A stretch of 64,000 bases of DNA from Curvularia sp. ZM96 (taxonomy: Eukaryota; Ascomycota; Dothideomycetes; Pleosporales; Pleosporaceae): contig JAJGBQ010000004.1 in NCBI GenBank assembly GCA_022457065.1, forward strand, positions 186,001-250,000, written 5' to 3'. Below, piece after piece: positions 41,726 to 53,300 of the stretch. The position numbers and the translations under genes were made by a program. Positions within the stretch are counted from its first letter, which is position 1. Each line of letters opens with the position of its first letter. The notes beneath the pieces were generated by a model. The model was given only the letters and a program-made list of their open reading frames with translations, did not search any database and was not told the DNA's origin.

Positions 41726-42360
41726 ATGTCACCTCGCGCTTTTCCATTCCCATTGAGAGTGGGCACAGACATCTGCAGCATCTCCAGGATACAAAGCATT
41801 ATTACTAGACGCAACAATGGCGATGCGCTACGGCCACTGCGCCAGTTCTTGAAGAGGGTTCTTACCGACCACGAACAGCAGTACTTTTGGCAGCGCTTTG
41901 CACCAGCAGAAGACATTCTCACCAAGACTGATGCTGTATCAGCGTTCCTCGCTGGCAGGTGTGTATTTTCACGTGCAAAGCAACCAATTTCAGAAGCTTA
42001 TAGGGTCCAAGGTTTGCTGCAAAGGAAGCCTGCCGCAAAGCATGCGACCATCTACATAAAGACACGCGAGGCTTCCAACATATTATGATCCTCCCTGTCA
42101 CATCGCTCGCTCGTAGCGAACACCAGTCATCACGGCCACAAGGCTTGATTCTCGACAAGGTCTACGAAGCACAAATGCGTTCTAGGACCGACTCCACCAA
42201 CCCTGGAAATGTTGACGTTGAAGGCAAGGCGCGAGCTCATGCTCTTCTCGATGTGGGTGAACTTGATGGGCAGTTGTGCGAGATTAGTATAAGTCATGAT
42301 GGAGATTTTGCGACTGCGGTGGCCATTGTACCATCCATGAAGGTAGATGGGAGCTTGTAG
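41726..42360 (+). CDS. ppt2: Mitochondrial holo-[acyl-carrier-protein] synthase (4'-phosphopantetheinyl transferase)
   Basis: Two exons, 41726-41958 and 42012-42360, give 193 residues. The 53-nt intron (GTGTGT donor, acceptor CCAAG at 42011) interrupts the Arg codon of the GRFAAKEA motif; a competing AG eight bases earlier would break the frame. Family landmarks: VGTDICSISRI with the Mg-binding Asp15, LTDHEQQYFWQRF, then GRFAAKEACRKACDHLHKD with the catalytic Lys/Glu, and SISHDGDFATAVAIVP at the end. Where many homologues have W before AAKEA this one has F. The enzyme transfers phosphopantetheine from CoA to mitochondrial ACP, needed for lipoate and complex I. The short N terminus MSPRAFPFPLRV could be the targeting signal. 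Confidence 0.9.
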
Positions 42361-43091
42361 ATTGTGAATCATCGAAGACGCAATTCAAAATTCCAAGTTG
42401 GGCCTGAGTGCCGAGAGCACGCTCAAGGTTTTTGTTTCTTATATGAGTACGGTGTCTTTGGTATCTTACCATGATCAAGTTGATGTTATGCATTTTTGTG
42501 AAAACCATAATATAATGGGGAATGCGAAAAGAGTAGGTAGATAAGAGAGCCCCTGCAGGTGACCCTGTCAAAATGTGGGGATGTCTTTTTGTACCTTTTT
42601 TATACTTCGCTAGGCTGAGCGGCTAAAATCTGGGGCCATCTTTGGCAGACTCAACACGCTGAAGCATCGCCTCTGCAGCTACAACAGACCCATAATTCTT
42701 GAGCCGCTGCCGCTCAGGATGTCACTTGCGATTGAGCTGCAAGATCGCTGTATAGGCGCGCAATTTGCCGCTGGCTTTTCGGCGCGAACCGCTGCGTGAT
42801 CCTCCGAACTTTGAGCCGGGCGCTTAACCCATCATGCTATTGCACAATGGGCGTGAAACATGGTCGCATCCAGATCTTCGGGAATGTTTTAACTCGATCC
42901 AATCCTTGGTAGTGGGGTCTTTGCTGTGCTAGTTGCTGTGCCGCAATATATACTAGGAAAACGAAGGATGCATACAAGCTGGGTAGGTTCGTGCAGCTTT
43001 GTGGCGATGCTTCAAATATCCCAGGTACCCATCAAACTCGTACCCAGATCTTGGCTGAGGGAAGCCTGTTGTGGCTTTTCCTTCCAGAACC
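42361..43091. other. Intergenic region before the DUF3433 gene
   Basis: About 730 bp with no gene. A GC-rich block with several short inverted words lies at about 42690-42850; I tried to read it as a tRNA on either strand and could not. Confidence 0.45.
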
Positions 43092-46000
43092 ATGGCTCAG
43101 CGTCAATCTGGTTCAATCTCTCCGATTGAAACAGCTCCACCTGCAATACCATCCAGCAACAACTCTATCACCGAAGTAGAGCAGACCGAATCCCCCAATG
43201 ATTCACAACAAGCCACATCACCTAGTGAGAAAGTACCAGATTAGTGGACTGATACATTGCCGTCTCACAATCGATAGGGCCACCTCCTCCTACCCGAAAC
43301 AGCGCTTGGCTTCCTTTTACTCTGCAATGGTATTACCTGGCCTCGTTAATCATTGTGGGTCTCGTACTTGGATCAGTTATCATCTGGATGTGTTTTCACT
43401 CAAAAGAGAACAACGGGCTGAGTGGCAACGATGGTTCCTCAGCGATGCTTTTCGGTTGGCGGTTCACCCCGACTCTTATCGCTGTACTCTACGCACAGAT
43501 GACAGTCATATTGTTCGAGGATGTGAAGAGAACAGAACCATTCGCCCGGCTCGCCAAAGCCCCAAAAGAAGGCACCAGTGCGTATGGTACCATCCTTCAG
43601 ACTCCAAGGGCATGGTGGTCTATCTTCATAGACACATGCTTCCGGCGGAAATCCATGGGAAAGACTAGCTGGAGTTTGATCTGTGCGGCCTTGGTAAACG
43701 TCATTGCATTACTGGCCATCTCACCGCTTTCCTCAGCACTGCTCACTTCAGAGGAGGTCCGCGTTCCGAAATCAACTGAATTTACCAGGCTCGTACCTAA
43801 GAATGGTACACAGCTTCCAGCTTATGCAAGCAGGGAGACTTACTTTCGGACAATGACTGCGCTCATGAGAAATGTTTCGACCTCAGCCTGGATCACCGAT
43901 ACTTCAGTGACTCTTCCTTTTTGGCCATCATCCGAACGAGCTCAGTTTGGCCCCATGTTGACCTCCTCTTACGATGGATGGAATGCAGAAAGCACCACGC
44001 TTAGGTCCAGCTACCACTGTCAGGACATGAAACTCGAAAGTGCGGAAATGAGCGAAGAATCTTATTCGGATGTATGGGATGTCATGCGCCGATACCCCCG
44101 CAAAGGCAAACAGCCCATGGTCACTTTTGTGTTAAGCTCAGATCAAGGATGCAGATACGAGCTGATGATGCACCCTATAGTTGATCTCGCTTATAATGGA
44201 GGAATGACCTGGTCTAATGCGAAGACCTTCTTCCCCCAACGTGGAAGTCTCCCTCTTGGTGTCGGAACCCAGCCTATAAGTCCTAATGTCACTTCTACTC
44301 ACGTATACGCTCGCTTAAACACGTCGAAGGAATGCGATGCGTATGACATAATCATCATGAACACACCTTGGACAGCACCCATCGACTATACCCCGTTCAA
44401 ACGTAGTCGTTGGGTTCCCGAGAACATGACATATGAGCGTTCGCCGGACTTCCAAATGCACGGGAAATTGTGCCAGTCTCGGTATTCTATGTCCAACGAC
44501 AACATAAATGCGTCTCTCGCTCTCCCGCAGAGCTTCGGCAACAATACAAACTCAACTGTCAAAGACCACCAAGATGTTCAAGAACTCCCAGAAAGTCTTT
44601 TCGACGTACGAAAGTTTCAAGAGATAAGTATGCAAGACAACTGGGAAACATACTTTGATCGGGACAGTATGCGAATCGACGCTACCCGAGCTGCTGGGCC
44701 TGACATGGCACCCCCATGGGCCAACAGATTTCCAGGATATTCGGGAATGGCGCCTTTGCTTGCTGTACTCTCGGATTTTGACTTGGTTTCTCTGATGAAC
44801 GACAGCAACATCACTCAGAAAGCAGCAAGAGTAAAAGGAAGATTTTTTACAGAAACGATTCGCGAAGCACTCAATTCGCCAGATCTTTTCCAGATCAGCA
44901 AAGTCATGGGAACCGCTATTTTTGTCCAAGAGAGGGTCATTGTTCTGAACGAGATCGGATTCACATTGTCCGCGCTTTTCTTTGCTTCGGCCGTACTTCT
45001 CATGGCCATCTCTTGGACATCTCGTCTGTCACACCGGCCCCTCAATCTAAATTCGGACCCTTCAAGCATTGTTGGCTTGAGCCTGTTGTTGCAGCCTCAA
45101 ATGGTGGCGAACGCTACTTTCAGGATTCTACACAGTGCCTCGAGGGGCGAATTCTATAAGGCACTCCAAAAAGAGAGCTATCTAACTTCAAATCACTACC
45201 TCATCCAGGGAAGTGCCCAGTCCAGTGAGTCAATATGTCTTGAAATATTGAATGTTTTCGCTGATCGTTGCATACAGCTGCCCCTCCGTCACCCATAAAG
45301 GCCAAACGTGACTGGAGACCCCGGGTAATCCACGTGAGAATGTTACTTGCCCTAGGCCTTCTGCTCACATGCATTGTAGCAGCCATCTTAACTTTGAATG
45401 CATTTTCAGTTCGGTCGCGGTTATCGCAGGTTGGTTTCACCTATGAGGCTGATATATCAAAGCTCAACCTTAGCTTCCCAAGCTTCGCACCCATATCTAT
45501 CGCCCCGACTCTTGCCAGTATTGTTATCGGTCTATGGTGGGACCAACTGGATATGACATTCAGAATACTTCAACCATACGTCTCGATGTCTCAAGGACCT
45601 ACTCCGATTAATTCTGGAGCTGGACTGACTTACACGTCCAAGACTTGGGCTGGTGCTGCTCTCAAGGCTGCACGTTACAGACACTGGGTTTTGTTCCTAG
45701 TCACAGTCGGCTCGGTTCTAGCCCAAGTGCTTACCGTCTCGATGTCAGCGCTATTTGAAAGGACTTCTACAGATTTCACGCAACCAATAATTGCTCAGCA
45801 GACCTTGGACATCCGTCGTAATCCATTGGTATCTGAGGTCAACTTGACGTTTGACCAGGGATTGGAGTACGCGCCAGCACACGTAATGAACGAGTTGTAT
45901 CTCAATACACAGAAAAACTGGCTCTATGGTGCGGGTATTAAGTATTCATTCAATGGCTCCGACTTGCCATGGACCGCAGAAGGATGGAACTTTTTGCCGG

Positions 46001-47553
46001 TCAATCTCTCGCAATTTTCGCTTTCTGGAGGTATGGTACATACACCGGGTATCAGCGAGACTTCGGTGTTTGCATCTGCCAATGTGAGTCTAGAAGTACC
46101 CGCTATCCAAGCGCGCTTGGAATGCGACCCTATTGAAGAGATCTTGGATACGTCTTCTTGGCTTGAAACTGTCAACCTCACCAACGCCGACTCAATCACC
46201 AATAACGACATTGCACGGCTAAACCGCACAGGCGGCTTCGAGCTTTATCAATTCCCGAGTGAAATATTTGGGAATAGTTCATCTCAAACAACGGTTCTCC
46301 CAGACCGGAGAGCTCTTAGTTGCTGCTCGAATGGAACCTTCGATCAACCAGGCCGAAACGCAATAGGTTATTGGTCTACTGCTACACCTAATGGCGAGGA
46401 TTTTCCATTCATATCTGCATCCTGGCCCTTATCGTTCGTTACGAAATGGATCGTTGGCAATGCCATTACAGTCCAGTACAAAAATCGTGAGCGCGCTCTA
46501 TATTTCCGAGAGAAACCGCGAATGCAGGCCGCTAGGTGTCAACCAGTAATAGAAACAACGGAGGCTACAGTCTCTGTTGATGCAAATTCCGGGAGAGTTC
46601 TTTCCTACAAGATCAACAAGCCCGTGTCACCGGTCGACTTTGCATGGGCCGAAGTTTTCACGGATCGCCAGCTCTCAAATGTTAGTCAAGGACTCGTCGA
46701 TGAATTATATGAGGGCCCGATGAATGTCACTACATCTTTTGGAGTCCTTTTTCTTCTTTCAATGCTGAGGTCCCTCATCAGGGAGCCAGTACTAGCAATT
46801 CTCGAGGAGCAGGACACAAATGCATTTCTGTTCCGAGATCTGGAACTTGGTACTAATATGGACCTGATGACGAATACAATGTATTCTTTGATAGGAAAAG
46901 ACCCCGAAGCGTTGCTCGATTACCAGACTCTTACTGGTGCTGCCAACCGCACGTTCCAGTCATTCTTTCAGGAGTTCGTAAACAGCGGGTTGTCTTTGAA
47001 GGATGGTGGTTTCGCATACCAGCCTATCAACGATCAAAGCATGAGAGACGTCGGCCGACCGTTTTACGAAAACGGAACGGCGACCTCGAAACGAGCAGTT
47101 CTTGATCCTAATGGATATCGGAACATCACCGCATCTGTGTCGAATCGCATTCGCCTTCTCCATATGAACACGACTGCGACATACATCTCAACGGCAATTC
47201 TCGTCTGGCTCATTGGAACAACATTAATTATCATTTGTGTGCAGAGGAAGTACACGAGCTTAATAATACGCGACGTAAAACTGATAGCCGATATGCTGGT
47301 CCTCGTTGCTGGCAGTGACAAATTCCTCGAACTTGTACAAGAGCAAGGCGTAGCGCTAAAGAAGGACAAGCAGATACAGACAATGCTTGGTTGGTTCAAG
47401 GACAGAGATGGCGAAGTTCGTTGGGGCATTGAGGTGGTCGGTGGAAGAGATGCTGTTGAATGGGTAGAAGCGCCGAAAGTAGGCAATCATATTGTCGAAA
47501 AAGGGACGTCTAGGAAAACGTGGCTTCCTTGGAGAAAGGGTCGCGCTAATTAG
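43092..47553 (+). CDS. Large membrane protein with two DUF3433 units
   Basis: Three exons, 43092-43224, 43278-45224 and 45278-47553, give 1451 residues; both introns are 53 nt with GTGAGA/GTGAGT donors in phase 1. The two long frames would look like two genes, but the splice joins them as SAQSSTAPPSPIKAKRDW. Layout: a disordered N terminus of about 55 residues, a membrane helix (YYLASLIIVGLVLGSVIIW), the first DUF3433 block (RFTPTLIAVLYAQMTVILFE, then DVKRTEPFARLAKA), a large Asn-glycosylation-rich outer part, and further helices. The pattern then repeats: MLLALGLLLTCIVAAILTL, APTLASIVIGLWWDQLDMTF, RILQPYVSMSQG. A last helix (ISTAILVWLIGTTLIIICV) and a cytosolic tail close it. DUF3433 proteins are fungal and of unknown function; cell-surface placement is inferred. 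Confidence 0.85.
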
Positions 47554-49495
47554 AGCTCATATCTTACATGTAATATATTTCCAATACTTCAGAAACGACA
47601 TCATACGGTCTACTCTCCTGTACTCCTAAGATTGTAGTGAAATTACCACCCTTGAAAATAGAATCTCGTCTAACTTGGCTCGTAAAACGCTGTTCTTACA
47701 CCGGTTTAAGTCATTCCTGACCATAATGGTTGCTCGCGTTAAGTCTAGAAATCAATCATGTACCACAACATTCCTTTTAATCCAGACTCCAATATCTTGC
47801 CACAACCGTGACTAAACTCCAGGAAAGGTGTTACACGTCATTCAGCAGCATGGTGGGACGTTCGAGCGTGAAAGGTGAGAATGGATCTAATGTTCACATA
47901 TACGAAGTATGGATATGCAATGTATTGATATTCACAAATGTGCACATGCTGGGTAAAGCGTATGGGCGAGGGAAATGGAGATTAGGGCCGATGACGACAG
48001 CTGTGGAACTAGGGCCCATTCCATTCCCACCTTTGTAATTTCTAGAACCTTGGAATATTGATCTACTGCATGATGAGGTAATTCGCCACTTATTTCCTAG
48101 CCAACGCGAGGTACGATCAAGTACGGTTCGATAATCGAATAATTATAGGGTGTGGCGTTTGTTTGCGAAGCTTGGTACCATGGTCCAACGCTCGGCTGCA
48201 AGCCCTGAAAGGGTTGACTTTTGAACGGCTTTCCAACAACCATCCTCTCTTCTACAGTCTAGAACAGTTAATGCTTGTAGCATGCGTTGGCAAGGCCACA
48301 TGTCGAGATTTATACCGCAAAAAAAGACCCTTGGAACCATGGATTGGGTAGGATGATATTTCAGACCATCGAGGATGACGTATGAGCTTGCGACTACAAT
48401 ATACTACAATTACATACTAGTAGGATTCTGAACCAAAACAAAAACCGGCCGTGCTTGCGTGGCCTGCATCTGTTTAGGGCACAAAAGCCGTGGTCTATTC
48501 ATGACTGGGCTTGGCTATGGCCAGTTTGTGCGCAGGTTTCCAATGATGCAGGATTAACTGCAACAGAACTCATGCTCTCTGAGCATATCCGCTGATCGCT
48601 GAGGACGATGATTTCTTGTGCGCAGGCGGGATGGACAGGTCGATCGCTTTACGTGAGCTGGGCCGTTCCGCGTTTTCGATTAACATAGTTTAGCGGGCTG
48701 GGCGACGCGATATTTTGAGCGCATTCAAGGGGCGCTGTTACGCCGATGGTTAAGCGTTGAGTTTGTTTCATAACCGTAGCTGAGATCTATGAGTGATAGA
48801 TTTTTGCAGCCATCACGGGTTCCACACACATAGCGTTTCGTAATGTCAGTCTAGTTCATACATGCTGCCTTTCGTTGTTACTCACAATTCGGATACTCGC
48901 ACAGGGGAATATGCAACAGGGACACGGTTTAGATTAGATATTATGATAAGCTAATGTATTCGGTAAATACATAGGAAAAATAGTTAAGGTGGCCTCTGGA
49001 CAAATACTCATCTACGTTTGAGAGAGCAAGTCAAAGCATTCAGCGAAGCGAATAGATGAAACAAATATATCCTGCTAGCCTAGGCAAGTGAAGAAGGCCA
49101 GAACCCCAAAATGATGTGCCGATCGTTACTTCATAAGAATTGAAATTAAACGTGTGTGAGAGAACGTAGTTGTTGAGACACAGGATCTCCAGGAGGCACA
49201 CCCTTGAAATGATTACTTGGAGAGCGTGGAAGATGGTGTGTACAACCAAAGCAAACCAATTTCAAGCATGGTGAGGTGCGCACCAGTAAAAGAAGTACAA
49301 AAGAAATAAAAATTAATATTGACCTGCGACGCTGTCTGCCTTTGTCATTACTCAAGTTGAATTAATCTTAATGTTTCCCATGTGTCTCTCGTGGGTATGG
49401 GCCGAAATAGGTATCCTGCATTATGGGAGTCTTAGAGTGCCACTGAACTGGCCTACTTGAGACCCTACTATTAGGAGGCACCAGAGCTTTTGGAT
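47554..49495. other. Gene-free stretch of about 1.9 kb
   Basis: AT-rich with only short frames and no motif. It holds the 3' flanks of two convergent genes. Confidence 0.45.
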
Positions 49496-50341
49496 TTATG
49501 CGTGGAAAACTTGGTGACGATGACCGTGTTCATGCCTCTTAGCGTTGACATAGGCGGTAACATAGACAATCTCTGTCTTGATGAGGCCGGGCGAGGACGG
49601 TGAGGGCGTGATAGCGGCTGCGTGGGCATACTCCTCGGCGGGAGTAGGCGAAGGTGTTGTAGGATACCCGGCTTGCTTCGTGGAGGAAGGCTTGGGCTTG
49701 GACTGAGGTGCAGAATCGTAGTCACCGCTGGGCGCCTCGCTGCCACACATGTAGAAGTCTATGCTTGCGTTGATTCCGCAGGTCTTGGTCTGGATGTCAT
49801 CGGGAAGGACGTAAGACATGGTGTCGCAAGACTTAGCGTCGGAACAAGAGAGAATTGGGCACCATGTGTTAGCAGCGGAGGCCTTGAGGTCGCCGGCTTG
49901 GTTGCCAGCGACAAGGTAGTATCCGTCCTTTCTGGCTGGGCAGTCCATCCCTCCACAGTCCACGTAAGAAACGTCGAGATAATTGAATCCCATCTTCTTC
50001 TTTTCGGGGTCCAACTCCCTGAAGTACTCGAGCTGAGTAATGTCGGTACCTTTGCACTCCTTTGACTTGGACAATTTGATGGAGACGCCGACACTGTTCT
50101 TGCTGTCCTCGTCGTAGTTCTCGGCGTAGGTCTCGCCAGTCTTCAGCGTAACCATTTGGCTATCTGGGCAGCCATCACCCTTGAAGACAGACCAGAGGTG
50201 GACATCATAGGGGCAGCGATTGATGATGCGAGCACGAGGTTGGCTCAAATCGCATTGCTTGTTTAGGGTTACTGCACTCCTAGTCGCAGAGGCGGTTGCG
50301 ACGATGGCGGAGGCCGTGGAAAGGAATGTAGTGAGCTGCAT
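49496..50341 (-). CDS. BYS1-domain secreted protein with Pro/Ser-rich tail
   Basis: One reverse-strand exon of 281 residues. MQLTTFLSTASAIVATASAT is a signal peptide. Residues about 35-205 match the BYS1/thaumatin-like pattern known from dimorphic and plant-associated fungi: ARIINRCPYDVHLWSVFKGD at the start, then TYAENYDEDSKNSVGVSIKL, TQLEYFRELD, NYLDVSYVDC, and cysteine pairs in WCPILSCSDAKSCDTM and KTCGINASIDFYMCG. The last 75 residues are Pro/Ser/Thr-rich (PQSKPKPSS, TPSPTPAEEY) and end with a His-rich segment (KRHEHGHRHQ) that could bind metal. No GPI signal is obvious. BYS1 proteins are phase- or host-regulated secreted proteins without known activity. It has gene-poor DNA on both sides. 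Confidence 0.85.
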   Translation of the reverse strand: MQLTTFLSTASAIVATASATRSAVTLNKQCDLSQPRARIINRCPYDVHLWSVFKGDGCPDSQMVTLKTGETYAENYDEDSKNSVGVSIKLSKSKECKGTDITQLEYFRELDPEKKKMGFNYLDVSYVDCGGMDCPARKDGYYLVAGNQAGDLKASAANTWCPILSCSDAKSCDTMSYVLPDDIQTKTCGINASIDFYMCGSEAPSGDYDSAPQSKPKPSSTKQAGYPTTPSPTPAEEYAHAAAITPSPSSPGLIKTEIVYVTAYVNAKRHEHGHRHQVFHA

Positions 50342-53300
50342 TGCGGCTAGGCTAGATCGACGTGATGCTGAAAGAATATATCGACCGAATGAATGTTTGC
50401 TGAATACCTGAACGAGTGAAGTTATTCAGCGAATGAACGTGGTTGGGCAACGAGGTCCTGACGGCACGGTAAAGGAAAGAGTTTCGGTGCTGGGGATACA
50501 TGCGTAAATAACATCGTGACCAGGCCCACTTGCAAGCTCACCCGCCACGGAACTACTCGTCGCCATAGCGCGAGCTTGTTTAGACAGTCTCTAACGCGTG
50601 GCTAGCTCGGAGAACAAGCACGGAACAGCACAATATCCTGGCCTTGGGCAGGCGTATTTTTCCCAAGATGGACACGGGACGGGCCCAATCGGACCTGCAC
50701 CGTGTGAGATCGTCAGGGCACTCGCTATTGGAACGTTGCAGGTCGTAAGTTCAACTATCTCCCGTCGGGGTAAGCCATAATGGCAGAACCAATTACAACA
50801 GGGATTTTGCCGATCAGCGTGGTTTTCAGACTGGGGCTGCAGAAATTGCCGACTAGAACCATAAATCAGTCTCGGCGCGTCTTACTTCACAAAGGCGAAT
50901 ACGTTACTGCTGCTCAGATATAAAGGTCGTTGGACAAGAATTGCTTAGAACACATGAGAGTGGAAATGCAGTGTTCAACCCAGCTGCTGTTAGAGGCAAT
51001 GCCGAGATGAACCCGCTTGGCAAGCTCAGCCACCGCCAGAAGCGATCATTCACCCGCGAGGCTTGAAAAGGGGTCGCGCCAGGTTGTGATCGGCTGTCCG
51101 CAAAGAGTCATGAGATCGCAACAAGGCGGTAGACAACAAACCCTTTTGCAAGAGCTGTGACCCTTCCACTGGCGTCTTCCATCTGTGAGATCCTGGTAAT
51201 ACTATCGGTCGCGAATGTATAATGACAAGGTGTTGCATCAAAAAGAGCGATTCCAGCCCCAGTTGTTGTCACAATGATGCAGCAGACCCCGTACTTTAGC
51301 CACGCTGCCTCCGCTCATTCCCACCTTTAATTTCCTGCACCCACCAACCGGAAAGCCCTTACGGTAATGGGCACTAGGACAATATTAGCAAAATCATATA
51401 TGACCAAAGTGTCTGGTCGCATTCAGTCAAAGCAAACAGAATCCGTCGTGATAGCTCCAAAGGGGGACGTCGGGGGGAGCGTGGCGTCGTGAAGCGTATG
51501 ATACGTGTCGTGCGACCTCGACTACCTAGCCCGTTGCTGCGACGCGATTCATTCGCAAGCGATTAGTTCACGATCGGCTATGTCGAGCCGATATGTCGAT
51601 GAGCAACGCTCTCTCTCTCTCTGTGGTTTTGTTCGCTTCTGTCAAGAAATTTGAGATATTGGTGTTGTAGAGCATGTCCAGCTAGCCTTGGTCAAGCACG
51701 TGACAATTACTGGCATTGACTTTTCAAAGCGACGACCTCCAGCCGAATATCTATATCAATTCCCGAGGGGTTGGCTCCCTCTCTTTGCATGCTGAACCCT
51801 TTTTTGTTCACAAGTTAACGCGCAGCCTCAAGAGCCTGAGTAGTTTAGTTTGATTTGCTCGAATTTGTGCATGGCATAACTTAGTGGCATAATATTGGCG
51901 TAGATCACGAGCTGCTTGTTGTCGCGTACTTAACGCAATCGCTAGTGCCAATGCCTAAGGAGTCACAATTTATCCGAAAAGACTGTTCGTCGGATAGGAT
52001 GTACCCATCAATACCTTGGTATAGTCTGATTGAAAGGCAGGACTTCGCTATGGCAAGCAAGACGTATCTTACGCCGTCGGATTAAGGAGCAGAGCTGTGC
52101 TAGGCAACTTGCACAAAGGCAGTTTAGTGCAGTCAGGGTCAGCGGTCTTACACTGTGCCAAACATGCCCAGTAGTCGAGAGCAACATTCTGTAGCAATCT
52201 CAAACAATAGTGCAACCGTTGAGAAACGCAATTCGGTAACTCATTCTAATGAAACCAGTATGCAGAATATCAAACCTTCATGGTGTCTCACGTAGTCATG
52301 GCAGCTCCATGATTAATATCCACATTCATCAACAGAACATGAAATTTCTCACTGTCAAGGAGAAAGAATCTTGGCTGACAACTGGAATGAGTTCCGGAAA
52401 CTTGTGCACGTCTAAGAAGCATATTCTTTGGGATACTACAGATCTGTTGATAGAGGTTAACCACTTGAAACGAGCTAATGGAGGCACGAGCCTATGGTTG
52501 CGTACTTTGGTGGCTCATCCGTCCCTCACACGGCCGGCAGTACGGAAGGCTACTTGTGACACAGGTAAAGTACTAACGTTAATTTCTTAATTTGTGACTT
52601 TCATAGGAACTGACATAGCGTTAAGTGTTGTGACGATGGCCTGTATCCTGCTGCCGAAGATATTTGTTTTTGAAGAACTCTATCGAATACCCCGTTATTC
52701 ACCATGACTTGATCATTCATTAGCGACTTGTAATGAACTAGTTTTAACTTGGGCAATTCGATTGTGCATTCATTGGTCGAAAATCCCGCAGGGGCGTTCT
52801 CAAAGGCCAGCTCTAGAGTTGCATAGTGAGGAAAGCTTTCACTCCTTCTGCTGATATGAGAATAAGCAGTCATTTGCTTACCCTCCGGGAAAAAGTAGCA
52901 CTTATATGCTTTGGGTAAGCTGGGCTTATCATCTCGAGTATTTTGTAATCGGGCATCACGCCAATGAAGGCTGAAATCAATAGCGGTCGAGTCTGCTCCT
53001 GGGAAGTTTCACATAGGATTCGCATGTGACGTTTTTGATCATGCAACAGAGAGAGCTGACTGGTCTTTGGTTCCAATTCGTCTCTCTTGGCATCAATATC
53101 AATACAGTGATCGCATATCTAGCACACCACTGGACCATGTATCCTCAGAAATGACTATGTCGCTCCAGTGAATAATCGGCTCGCCTTGAATTTGTTTCAT
53201 CAAATTTGAAAGCTGTACCCTACATTCTATGGGTCCAGTCATTGCTCTAAGACTTACGAGTTCAAGCGAAGGACATCAAAGAGACGAGCCATTTATTGCC

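Noticed and set aside
42690..42850. A second tRNA or small RNA in the GC-rich block before the DUF3433 gene
   Set aside because: No cloverleaf could be formed on either strand and A/B box consensus sequences are missing.
43355..47553. Two adjacent membrane-protein genes
   Set aside because: Clean 53-nt introns with consensus ends join the two frames and an upstream exon into one tandem DUF3433 protein.
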